From positions 186,001 to 250,000 of the forward strand of contig JACRKC010000083.1 of assembly GCA_016235555.1 (NCBI GenBank): 64,000 bases of DNA, written 5' to 3'. Of this stretch, positions 1-7,420 are shown piece by piece (the stretch's first letter is position 1; every line of letters starts with the position of its first letter). This DNA is from Verrucomicrobiota bacterium (GTDB lineage: Bacteria > Verrucomicrobiota > Verrucomicrobiia > Opitutales > Opitutaceae). The notes under the pieces were generated by a model that searched no databases, had not been told where the DNA came from, and saw only the letters and a list, made by a program, of their open reading frames with translations. The translations under genes and the position numbers were made by a program.

Positions 1-809
1 AAGAGCGTCGTCATGCGGCGCGAAAATCCCGGATGCGATCCACGGTGAGGGGATTCGCCACCCACGGGCACCAGCGACGGGCCAAACGAACCTTGACCGG
101 CTTCCGGCACCACAATGCAGCTTGAGCCGGCCAGATGGGCCGCAAGTCCGGCCATTGCGGCGAAGGCGAAAGTTCGGCTGCGATAAGTCGGCTCTGCGTG
201 GTTGGTCGTAGCGATTTTGAAGGGCAGTGAGACGCGGCGATACCTCGCGCTCTTCTCGTCGTTCACCCAATCGCGGTCTCCCGCGATTCCGCTGTTGGCC
301 GCCGTGATCCGAATGGGAGTTCCGTCGAATCCGTCGTCGGCCAGGAGCTTCGATTGCGCGAAGGAATCCAATCCGTTGCTGAACGGCACGACGACCGTGT
401 TCGTGTCCCCGAGATCCAAATCCTTTTGTTTGAGCTTCGGTAGCGCTTCGGTGCGCTGAACGAATTCGAACTTCCAGGCATCGCCCGTCAAATAGCCCAG
501 CGCATCTTGGAGGGAATTGATGACCGACGGGCGTCCCCAATGCGCGGGGTTGCCAACGGGCATGACGACGTGAATGGGGCGCCGCCATCCTTCGCTGAGG
601 TGGCGCCGGATCGTGCGGTCGGCGAAGGCCACTACGCCGGCGAGGTAAACCAGCTCTTTGTCCTCCTCGTTGCTTTCCTTAAAGCAAAAAGCCTCCAAGC
701 GCTCGGTCGATACCTCAACGTCATGGTCGATCAGGCATAGAATCTCGCCGCTGCGCACTCGGCGTGAACGCTTGCCAAAACTGGCACGGACTTGGAAGGA
801 GGCGCTCAT
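1..809 (-). CDS. QueC/QatC-like ATP-pyrophosphatase family protein (partial)
   Basis: Open frame of 269 codons running off the left edge, so the C-terminus is missing. The ATG overlaps the stop of the upstream gene as ATGA. Residues 144-149 read SNGLDS, a variant of the SGGxDS PP-loop of the 7-cyano-7-deazaguanine synthase (QueC) family, which adenylates substrates with ATP. About 140 residues precede the loop, longer than housekeeping QueC, and later there is a GQGSFGPSL...HPGFSRRM stretch that resembles the QatC proteins of the Qat anti-phage system. No QatA ATPase or QatB of the usual kind lies upstream in this window, so the assignment to Qat is by resemblance only. Role in nucleic-acid or nucleotide modification is inferred. 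Confidence 0.7.
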   Translation of the reverse strand, partial: MSASFQVRASFGKRSRRVRSGEILCLIDHDVEVSTERLEAFCFKESNEEDKELVYLAGVVAFADRTIRRHLSEGWRRPIHVVMPVGNPAHWGRPSVINSLQDALGYLTGDAWKFEFVQRTEALPKLKQKDLDLGDTNTVVVPFSNGLDSFAQSKLLADDGFDGTPIRITAANSGIAGDRDWVNDEKSARYRRVSLPFKIATTNHAEPTYRSRTFAFAAMAGLAAHLAGSSCIVVPEAGQGSFGPSLVPVGGESPHRGSHPGFSRRMTTL

Positions 810-1381
810 TTGCGGCCCAATAGATTTTCATCCAACGAAACGGGTGCGGCTCCGCGTCGTTTCATCGGGATTCGGCCTCCTCCCTTTAGTAGGTCACTCG
901 CCAAGCCGGTGGATGAGATAGCTGCTGCGCTCCGCTTGATTTCGCGCAAGCACTCGTTGGCCCCGGTTCCTCCCTCTCGTTGCACATGCCCGTGCGCAGC
1001 CCTGAGATTCGCAGAAACGTGGTCACTTAGCACACTGGCGACGACTCGTTCCAGGCCTTGAGACGAAAGTCCGTTGCCACTGTCCTCCATCCGCGCGCGC
1101 GTTAGCAGTTGCTCATCGAGCACCGAGCCGGTTCCTCCCAATTGGAAGGACGATTTGATGCCGGAGAGTTTTCCCCCGAACATATCCAATTGAGGATCCG
1201 AAGCGCGTCGCGACAGCTCGGCGATGAGCGCTGGCGAAAATTCGGCATGGCAGTCCGCAATCACGGCTCGCCGACATTGTTCTTCGGCGACTTCCCCATT
1301 TTCTGCGGGACGACTGCAGCTCCGGATCCAGCGTTTCCACGCGGATCGGACGGGGGCTGATTTGTGAAGGTCGTCGCGCAC
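806..1381 (-). CDS. Hypothetical protein coupled to the QueC-like gene
   Basis: A 191-residue frame starting at GTG (no in-frame ATG further upstream; a stop lies 11 codons before it). It ends in a 4-base ATGA overlap with the QueC-like gene, so the two are almost certainly translated together. No domain recognised. The sequence carries LDMFGG near residue 66, a long Ala/Ser-rich helical middle and a basic C-terminus. It sits where QatB would be in a Qat operon, but I do not see the features I associate with QatB. The upstream region holds a palindrome shared with the divergent toxin-antitoxin pair. The GTG start is uncertain. Confidence 0.55.
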   Translation of the reverse strand: MRDDLHKSAPVRSAWKRWIRSCSRPAENGEVAEEQCRRAVIADCHAEFSPALIAELSRRASDPQLDMFGGKLSGIKSSFQLGGTGSVLDEQLLTRARMEDSGNGLSSQGLERVVASVLSDHVSANLRAAHGHVQREGGTGANECLREIKRSAAAISSTGLASDLLKGGGRIPMKRRGAAPVSLDENLLGRK

Positions 1382-1424
1382 GGTGGAACTGAATGTCAGA
1401 AATATGTGGCTTTAATTTAGGCAA

Positions 1425-1455
1425 TGTCAAATTAGAAATCGAAATTAATCTGACA
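1425..1455. promoter_or_regulatory. Imperfect palindrome in divergent promoter region
   Basis: TGTCAAATTA (1425-1434) is matched by TAATCTGACA (1446-1455), 9 of 10 positions complementary, with an 11-base spacer. It lies in a conspicuously AT-rich stretch between the leftward gene at 1381 and the rightward antitoxin at 1557. A further TGTCAG half-site lies at 1394-1399. Position and symmetry fit an operator, perhaps for autoregulation by the antitoxin; this is inference. Confidence 0.4.
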
Positions 1456-1556
1456 ATGTCCGATTCTCGCGGGCGTGGCCAATTATCCTAACATTTATTG
1501 CGATTGTTTCGTTTATTGCATTTGCTGAATTTGTCTACGTCGCTTAACTTCCCATC

Positions 1557-2024
1557 ATGACTGCCATTGCCTCACGTTTCTCCGAACCCGTATTGCCGGA
1601 CGAAAATGACCGCGAATTGGCGAAGCAATCGAGTCGCTCGCTGAGTGGTCATCTCCGTGATCGCACGGAGGCGCATCTGAGTCTCATCGAGAAAGGCCAA
1701 GCGGTTGAACAGATCGTTTTGCCGCGAGCTGCGCTTCGTCTCCTCATCGATCTCCTCGCCGAAATGGGGCGCGGTAACGCCGTGACGTTGATTCCCATTC
1801 ACGCCGAACTCACCACCCAGCGGGCGGCCGATCTCATCAATGTGTCCCGGCCGTTCCTGATCCAGCTTCTCGATCAAGGAAGAATACCCTTCCGAAAGGT
1901 CGGAACGCATCGTCGGATCCTGTTCAAGGACCTCATGGCCTACAAGCAAGCGATCGACAGAAAGCGCTCGGAAGCATTGGACGAACTTGCGAAGCAGGCT
2001 CAGGAGCATGGCATGGGTTACTGA
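1557..2024 (+). CDS. HTH (excisionase-family) antitoxin of a type II TA pair
   Basis: A 155-residue protein. The region around residues 84-130 (ELTTQRAADLINVSRPFL, then a wing with KVGTHRRI) is a MerR/excisionase-like helix-turn-helix of the kind found in antitoxins that accompany PIN-domain toxins. The N-terminal half is charged and likely binds the toxin or dimerises. It ends 7 bases before the PIN gene, giving a two-gene operon in the usual antitoxin-first order. It would neutralise the toxin and repress its own promoter, probably through the palindrome upstream. Confidence 0.8.
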   Translation: MTAIASRFSEPVLPDENDRELAKQSSRSLSGHLRDRTEAHLSLIEKGQAVEQIVLPRAALRLLIDLLAEMGRGNAVTLIPIHAELTTQRAADLINVSRPFLIQLLDQGRIPFRKVGTHRRILFKDLMAYKQAIDRKRSEALDELAKQAQEHGMGY

Positions 2025-2031
2025 GTGACCT

Positions 2032-2598
2032 ATGGCGTTCACGGCTATCTACGACGCGTGCGTCCTGTATCCGGCCCCCCTCCGGGATTTGCTGTTACAG
2101 CTGGCCCTCACCGATCTCTTCCGCGCGAAGTGGACGGAGGCCATTCACGACGAATGGACGCGTAACCTTCTGGCCAATCGTCCTGAGCTAAAACCCGAGC
2201 TACTCGCCCGAACGCGAGAACTCATGAATGCCCACGTCCGTGACTGTCTGGTCGAGGACTATGAACCGCTCGTCGCGGGCCTCACTTTACCGGATCCCGA
2301 TGATCGGCATGTTCTCGCCGCCGCCATCCGCGCGCGGGCCGATGTCATTGTCACTTTCAATTTGAGCGATTTCCCGGCCGACGTGCTCAAAACCTATAGG
2401 CTCGAAGCCCAGCATCCCGACGAATTTATCGCTCATTTGAGCGACCTCGCACCCGAAGCCGTTGCCCTCGCCGCGCGCACCTGCCGCTCACGGCTGAAAA
2501 ATCCGCCGAAAACCGAGGACGAATATCTGGAGATATTGGCGATGCAAAAATTGCCGGAGACAGTCTCGTTTTTGCGGCGTATGGACGGCCTGATTTAG
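2032..2598 (+). CDS. PIN-domain RNase toxin
   Basis: A 188-residue protein with an N-terminal YDACVLYP, the first PIN acidic motif, then PDPDDRHVLAAAI (about 83-95) and VTFNLSDFP (about 106-114), the conserved acidic cluster that binds Mg2+ in PIN ribonucleases. The C-terminal 60 residues are an extra helical segment seen in longer PIN toxins. Its neighbour is an HTH antitoxin just upstream. Expected action is cleavage of RNA when freed from the antitoxin. It could be island maintenance or abortive-infection function; sequence cannot distinguish these. Confidence 0.85.
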   Translation: MAFTAIYDACVLYPAPLRDLLLQLALTDLFRAKWTEAIHDEWTRNLLANRPELKPELLARTRELMNAHVRDCLVEDYEPLVAGLTLPDPDDRHVLAAAIRARADVIVTFNLSDFPADVLKTYRLEAQHPDEFIAHLSDLAPEAVALAARTCRSRLKNPPKTEDEYLEILAMQKLPETVSFLRRMDGLI

Positions 2599-2619
2599 CC
2601 GAGGGCTGCAGTCGGACTG

Positions 2620-2937
2620 TTACTTGGCGCCACGGGTCAAATCCACGAGCGTGCGGAGAACGGATCGTAGTATTTGCCCGGCTTCTGGCGCCTGCGCGAG
2701 GCAACGTTCAGCCGCAGTGCAGGCAGACGCGCCGCGATAGAATGCGGTCCGTCCCACCTCCACGATGCCGCTGACGGTTGCGCCGAAGAATTCGAGCTCG
2801 CCTCCACAAATGCCGGAAATGGAACCGGCGGAGATATCGATGAGCCCTCGCTCACTGCACCAGCGCAGTTCAGATCTGAAATGCACTTTTGCATTGCTCG
2901 ATAAGTTCTGTCGCGTGAGGCCGAACACTGGTGACAC
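2620..2937 (-). CDS. Small hypothetical protein coupled to lysR-type gene
   Basis: A 105-residue frame in another phase overlapping the last 68 bases of the LysR-type gene. A GTG start at 2937 is preceded by GGAG five bases away. Codons after the overlap look genuine, with G/C-rich third positions and residues such as GELEFFGATVSGIVEVGR and a Cys-containing ACTAAERC segment. An alternative GTG start at 2886 would avoid most of the overlap. No family recognised. A competing frame (2637-2894) exists but has poorer codon use. If real, it is co-transcribed with the regulator and may belong to the ubiquitin-like locus. Confidence 0.5.
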   Translation of the reverse strand: MSPVFGLTRQNLSSNAKVHFRSELRWCSERGLIDISAGSISGICGGELEFFGATVSGIVEVGRTAFYRGASACTAAERCLAQAPEAGQILRSVLRTLVDLTRGAK

Positions 2938-3778
2938 GCGAACTCCAGATTAGGTGAATTTCGCGACTGAGCAGACCCAGCTCTTCACTCCTCAATGTGA
3001 ATACCATGTTGCTTGGTAGATCTTCAGTTGCAATTTCCGGTAAAACAGCCGCGAACCGACGGGAACGAACCGCCGCCAACACTTGTGGCAAAGACTGACA
3101 GGATAGGGCTGGCCTGAAACTGGGCGAAAGTTTTGTAGCGATGGCATTCAAGGTGGTTGTGAACTCACCATCCGAAACTTGCATCGCCATCGGAAAAGTT
3201 TTGAACAGGTCACGGATAGTAGGTGCCGTTTTTCCGGCGAGGAGCGCATGGGGGATCACGGCACAATACGTCAGGTTGCCGATCGGTGCTGATTTGAGAC
3301 CGGGCTTCATCGCGGATTTCCTCACAAGACCCAGGTCCATTCGTGATTCTAGCACTCGCTCGACTATGTCGTTCGTTCTCAGGCTCTCCGTGCCGAGGTG
3401 GATATGAGGAATTGCGTCCACGATTGATGCGATACGTGGAATAACCAGCCACTGGACTAGACTATCGCCGCCCCCAATTGTGTAGAAGACGTGCCGCTTT
3501 GCACAGCCGGCTTGGAAGTCCTCCATCATGCGGAAGAACTCGCGCGTCATATGTGCTAGGTGCTTTCCTTCTTCGGTCAGCCGGATGCGTTTCCCCTTAC
3601 GCTCCGCTAACTCGCACCCAAAATACTCTGCAAGCTCCCGAAGCTGGCGGCTATTTTGGCTATTACGCACCGGATTGCCGGGTGCGGCGCCAACAATGCT
3701 ACCTGCTTGACTAATAGCAATTAACGCATGTAATCTTTCAAGAGAAAGTCCGCGCTTCGAGAAAATGCTTTCAAACAT
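2870..3778 (-). CDS. LysR-type transcriptional regulator
   Basis: 302 residues, the normal length of the family. The N-terminus (LSLERLHALIAISQAGSI, then RQLRELAEYFGCELAERKG and RIRLTEEGKHL) is the LysR winged helix-turn-helix; the rest is the substrate-binding-like effector domain. The HTH is divergent: the loop after residue 30 (AAPGNPVRNSQNSR) is unlike the usual A..L..SQPA.S. It is divergently transcribed from the ubiquitin-like operon with 90 bases between, the classic arrangement of a LysR regulator and its target. It likely controls that operon; the effector is unknown. Confidence 0.85.
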   Translation of the reverse strand: MFESIFSKRGLSLERLHALIAISQAGSIVGAAPGNPVRNSQNSRQLRELAEYFGCELAERKGKRIRLTEEGKHLAHMTREFFRMMEDFQAGCAKRHVFYTIGGGDSLVQWLVIPRIASIVDAIPHIHLGTESLRTNDIVERVLESRMDLGLVRKSAMKPGLKSAPIGNLTYCAVIPHALLAGKTAPTIRDLFKTFPMAMQVSDGEFTTTLNAIATKLSPSFRPALSCQSLPQVLAAVRSRRFAAVLPEIATEDLPSNMVFTLRSEELGLLSREIHLIWSSRVTSVRPHATELIEQCKSAFQI

Positions 3779-3868
3779 GATTAAATAGTAATGTTTGCCT
3801 CAACCTGAGCGCTAGTCAAAAAATCGCGTTGGGTGTAATCTGCGGTCTTCACCAAAACACATACCATC
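3779..3868. promoter_or_regulatory. Divergent promoter region of regulator and ubiquitin-like operon
   Basis: 90 bases between two divergent starts, more AT-rich than the flanks. It must hold the promoters for both directions and, by family precedent, the LysR binding site. No strong Shine-Dalgarno precedes the ATG at 3869. Confidence 0.5.
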
Positions 3869-4138
3869 ATGAAAACTGAAGACGCTTCCAAAAAGCCCGA
3901 CGACAAAGTGAAGTATCAATACTTCTTGGATAACAAAAAATTCGAAACCGAGACTTCCTCGCTGAGTGGCTCGACCGTGCGGGGCCACCTGCCGCCAGAA
4001 AAGGCGGGCTATGCGATTTTCTTGGAATCGCAGGGCAACGAGCCCGATAAACAAATCAATGACGCGGACAACTTCTCCTTGGAAAAGAAGCCGCTTCGTT
4101 TTTACAGCGTGCCGCCCGCGAACTTCGGCCGTCAATGA
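3869..4138 (+). CDS. Ubiquitin-like (Multi_ubiq-type) protein, single domain
   Basis: 89 residues; after a charged 12-residue tail comes one beta-grasp-like domain of about 70 residues ending FYSVPPANFGRQ. The pattern (K..YFLDNKKFETETSSLSG, then YAIFLE, then LRFYSVPP) matches the repeats of bacterial multiubiquitin proteins, but only one repeat is present. There is no terminal diglycine. First gene of the operon; it overlaps the E2-like gene by ATGA. It should be the modifier that the downstream E1-like enzyme activates. Family assignment is from pattern and from the neighbours, which are the standard partners. Confidence 0.8.
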   Translation: MKTEDASKKPDDKVKYQYFLDNKKFETETSSLSGSTVRGHLPPEKAGYAIFLESQGNEPDKQINDADNFSLEKKPLRFYSVPPANFGRQ

Positions 4139-4521
4139 CACCCGTCCAAGAGCAGTTCGAGGAACTGAAGAATGACGAACGGTATAAGGATGCCGTTCTA
4201 GTGGCCCTGCCCGACGGGTCCTTCGTGGTGACGATTCCCAACGTCGTCACCGGACCGAAATGGTCCGTTCCGACAACCACGGTCAGATTCCATGTGCCCG
4301 TGCAATACCCGATGGCGCGGCCAGACTGCTTTTGGACGGATGCGGCCCTGCTTCTCGAAGGTGGTCGCGTGCCCCAGAATACAGGCGAGAATCCGATCCC
4401 TGGCGGAACGAATGTTGCGCTGCGGTGGTTCTCTTGGCACGTCACCCACTGGAGCCCCAACGACGATACGCTCACGACTTACCTGAACGTAATCAGAAAC
4501 AGAATCGCCGATCCTCGATGA
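4135..4521 (+). CDS. E2-like (UBC-fold, prokaryotic) conjugating protein
   Basis: 128 residues. It shows the E2 core: a central strand with VRFHVPVQYP, a YPxxRPD turn (59-64), then WHVTHWSPNDDTLTTYLNVI near the C-terminus, typical of prokaryotic E2 family E proteins. The only cysteine is C65, directly after the YP..RPD turn. Canonical E2 enzymes carry the catalytic Cys further on, after the HPN flap, and no Cys is there. So either C65 is reactive or the enzyme uses another chemistry. It overlaps the genes on both sides by ATGA. Confidence 0.8.
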   Translation: MTPVQEQFEELKNDERYKDAVLVALPDGSFVVTIPNVVTGPKWSVPTTTVRFHVPVQYPMARPDCFWTDAALLLEGGRVPQNTGENPIPGGTNVALRWFSWHVTHWSPNDDTLTTYLNVIRNRIADPR

Positions 4522-5843
4522 GCCGTCTCGTTCTCACGGTAGCGTTGCTCACTGAAGTTCGGGCGACTCTTCTTGCGTCTCCGATTGAAGCGTGCGCCGT
4601 GTTGCTGGGCACCACAGCAATTGCAGGCAACAGGATTGTTCGAATGGTTGTCCGGGAAGCGGTTTATCCCAAGGAGGATGACTACGAGGTGCGAACGGAA
4701 ATCGCCGCGCGATTGAAACCAGCGTTTGTCGCGGCGATAGCCCAACGGGCACGCCAAAGCGGAGAAACGCTGGTCTTTGCTCACTCTCACCCATTTCCGC
4801 TGAACTCATTCTCCGCGATCGATGATGCGGGCGAGCGAGCCTTGGCAGATTTCCTCGCGAATCGAATGCCGGAAACCAAACATGCCGCCATGCTGGTGAC
4901 TCCAGAAGTTACCATCGCTAGGGAAATCGGAACCGACCGGTTTCTGCGTGTATGCGGCGTTGGCGAGACATTGTCCTTTGGTGACGAACCTGCGCCCAGC
5001 AGCGACGACGCCAAGTATGACCGCCAGATCCGCATGTTCGGCCGGAAAGGTCAGCAGCGTCTCGCCAATCTGCGAATCGGCATTGTTGGCCTCGGTGGAA
5101 CGGGGTCTGTAGTGCTTGAGCAACTTATCCACCTCGGCGTTCGAAACTATTGCCTCCTCGATCCCGATACTGCTGACGAGTCGAATCTGAATCGGTTGGT
5201 CGGGGCAACCGATAGAGACGTAGGCAGGTCCAAAGTATCAATCGCCGCGGATATGGTCCGACGCTCGCATCCAAGCGCGATCATCGACGAATTGGATGGC
5301 AGTGTGCTGGTAGCGAAGACGGGAGCCAACCTGCTCGATGTTGATTTTCTATTTTGCTGCACTGACTCACAAGGTAGCCGATCGGTTCTCAATCAACTCG
5401 CTTACCAATATCTTATCCCGGGCATCGATCTTGGGGTCAGCATCGTGGCTTCTCAACAAGGGATCACGCATTTGGCGGGTCGAACCAACATGCTCGCGCC
5501 GGGTCTAGGCTGCTTTGTTTGCGGCAATTTGCTCAACCCGGAGGCCGTCCGAGTAGACCTGCTCACTGATTTCGAGCGTAACGCAGACCCCTATGTTATG
5601 GGAGCCCGGGAGCCGGCGCCGGCGGTGATCTCACTCAATTCGACCATCGCGTCGATGGCCGTCACGATGTTCATGGCAGCAGTTCTAGGCATTCCCTCGA
5701 CTGCGCGCTATATCAACTACAATGGATTAACAGGCACGTCGCGCCCCGCAGCAATCTCGCAACACCCCAAGTGCGTTATTTGTTCGCCGCGGGGCGCGCT
5801 TGCCCGCGGGAATTCGTGGCCAATGCCGGGGAGGCTGGATTGA
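4518..5843 (+). CDS. JAB/JAMM peptidase - E1 (ThiF) adenylyltransferase fusion
   Basis: 441 residues; the ATG at 4518 overlaps the E2 stop. Residues 1-150 are a JAB domain with a full JAMM set: E24, H89-x-H91, S99 and D102, which bind the catalytic zinc of deubiquitinase-like peptidases. Residues 165-441 are a ThiF/E1 domain: YDRQIRMFGRKGQ, ATP loop GLGGTGS (191-197), DPDTADESNLNR, and paired zinc-ligand motifs CFVC (332-335) and CVIC (419-422). It would mature or remove the ubiquitin-like protein and adenylate its C-terminus. JAB-E1 fusions beside E2 and ubiquitin-like genes are a known bacterial arrangement. A longer frame from 4260 exists, but the coupled ATG is clearly better. Confidence 0.9.
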   Translation: MSRLVLTVALLTEVRATLLASPIEACAVLLGTTAIAGNRIVRMVVREAVYPKEDDYEVRTEIAARLKPAFVAAIAQRARQSGETLVFAHSHPFPLNSFSAIDDAGERALADFLANRMPETKHAAMLVTPEVTIAREIGTDRFLRVCGVGETLSFGDEPAPSSDDAKYDRQIRMFGRKGQQRLANLRIGIVGLGGTGSVVLEQLIHLGVRNYCLLDPDTADESNLNRLVGATDRDVGRSKVSIAADMVRRSHPSAIIDELDGSVLVAKTGANLLDVDFLFCCTDSQGSRSVLNQLAYQYLIPGIDLGVSIVASQQGITHLAGRTNMLAPGLGCFVCGNLLNPEAVRVDLLTDFERNADPYVMGAREPAPAVISLNSTIASMAVTMFMAAVLGIPSTARYINYNGLTGTSRPAAISQHPKCVICSPRGALARGNSWPMPGRLD

Positions 5844-7414
5844 AAGCCTCCGAAAGAAACGTTGTGCTTGTTGCGGGCATAACGGACCTGAATCCGCAGC
5901 AAAAACGCCAGTTTGAGTTGCGGGGACTTAGCTACAAACTCATCAGACTCGACGCGCTCGACGCCGGTTTACTCGCCGCCGCAAAAGCCGTATTGGTCGC
6001 AGAACCACCGGGCAGATACGTTCAAACGGGTATGCTCCCACAGGACCGGGTTGAGACGTTGTTCAATTCTGGGATCATGATCGGGTTAGTCCCCTCCGAT
6101 CCTACGGGTTTCGCGCTCGCAAGAGGCGCTCGAGACAAGATTGAACGCCTAAATGGAACCAGCGAATCCCATACGGACAAAACAAGGAACGAAGCACTGC
6201 TTCCTACATGGTTTTATATTCACCAGGACCTCGAACAGGTTCTCGAAGTGATCAGAAATCACGATCCCGGGCCAAGCATCGATCTCGACACCGCGAAAGT
6301 AGAAGTTCCCGCCGGGGCTGATGAGGTTCCGACGAAGCATCAAGAGTTGATGCAACGCGCATTCCACGATGCGTCACGAATCATCGCAGAGAAGCTAGTG
6401 GGCGGTTTGATTTCAGACGGGGCCTATCGCGTATTCGTGATTCAGAAGAACTACGGTCCGCGTCCGATGCCGTTCTTCTTCAAGGTCGGAAAGGCAGACT
6501 TCGACTCCGTCAGAAAACTTTGGGACAATCCTCTAGCTAAGGAGCGCGTAAGTTACGACCTTTGGGCGGAACCGTATATTCCTTTTCACCTTAGGCCGGG
6601 ATTGATTCGCGACCGGTCAATCGCTGGCCCCTACTGGTCGGCGTTGGCTTGTCACTTCGTTGACGGTGCGGCGCCACTTGAGGTATCGCTGCACAACCGG
6701 CAAGCGTCCGGGATATTGTTCGCTCTATTCGAGACGACGCTACGCGGGTTAAGAGCGCACACACTTAGCTCGCCACCCGAAACCGGCGCCGTGGCTGATT
6801 TTATCGAAGAGCGAGTTGATGCCGCTCGTATCAAAAGCGATCCGGTAATGGCCTTACGTATTCCGGTCGCGAGAAAGCTTGGGCTGACGATGGATCCTGT
6901 GGTGCTCAGGAATGAACTCATCCGAAAGGCCAAACCGGTGAAGGCTGCACGAGGCATCTATCATGGTGACCTGCATTTCAAAAATGTTATGGTTCGTCAT
7001 CGCGATGCGATTGTAATCGATTTCGGATCAATGCGTGACCGCGGTCCTATCACGGCAGACCCCTGCGCCCTAGAGGCGAGTATCGTTTTTGGACCGATCG
7101 ACTGTGATGAGAAGGTCCACGGCGATTGGGAGGAGTTCGTCAAAAGCATCTACAAGAATCCGCTGGAGCCTCTTGCTCCTGCCGTAGATCACTTTCGATT
7201 CGCCTGGATGGCGCGTGCGGTTCGCGAATTGCGGCACGTGGCGCATTATTGTGGCGTGAGCCGTGAAGAAAATATCCTCATGCTCGCGGCGTCCCTCTTG
7301 CGGTATGCGCGGTTCCCGCGGGAAGAATTAAAGGATCGAAAAGCTCAGAAAATCTCCGAAACGCGGAAGGCTTTCGCCATGGCCATGGCCGAGAAACTTT
7401 GCAATCAGGTCTGA
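5840..7414 (+). CDS. Kinase-like (APH/choline-kinase fold) protein of ubiquitin-like operon
   Basis: 524 residues from a TTG at 5840 that overlaps the E1 stop as TTGA, with GGGGAGG ending 5 bases upstream; the nearest upstream ATG (5771) lies deep inside the E1 gene and lacks such a site. Residues 1-100 look Rossmann/receiver-like (NVVLVAGITD, AVLVAEPP, GIMIGLVPSD). Residues about 190-480 form a kinase-like domain: K215 in FFFKVGK, HGDLHFKN (375-382) and IDFGSM (393-398), so all usual catalytic and metal-binding residues are kept. It resembles aminoglycoside phosphotransferases and the TCAD9-type domains described from bacterial conflict systems. Substrate unknown; the operon suggests it acts on a component or target of the conjugation pathway. 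Confidence 0.75.
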   Translation: MKASERNVVLVAGITDLNPQQKRQFELRGLSYKLIRLDALDAGLLAAAKAVLVAEPPGRYVQTGMLPQDRVETLFNSGIMIGLVPSDPTGFALARGARDKIERLNGTSESHTDKTRNEALLPTWFYIHQDLEQVLEVIRNHDPGPSIDLDTAKVEVPAGADEVPTKHQELMQRAFHDASRIIAEKLVGGLISDGAYRVFVIQKNYGPRPMPFFFKVGKADFDSVRKLWDNPLAKERVSYDLWAEPYIPFHLRPGLIRDRSIAGPYWSALACHFVDGAAPLEVSLHNRQASGILFALFETTLRGLRAHTLSSPPETGAVADFIEERVDAARIKSDPVMALRIPVARKLGLTMDPVVLRNELIRKAKPVKAARGIYHGDLHFKNVMVRHRDAIVIDFGSMRDRGPITADPCALEASIVFGPIDCDEKVHGDWEEFVKSIYKNPLEPLAPAVDHFRFAWMARAVRELRHVAHYCGVSREENILMLAASLLRYARFPREELKDRKAQKISETRKAFAMAMAEKLCNQV

Positions 7415-7420
7415 CAGACG

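Noticed and set aside
4260-4517. N-terminal extension of the JAB-E1 gene
   Set aside because: Lies inside the E2-like gene in another frame; the ATGA-coupled start at 4518 begins exactly where the JAB domain does.
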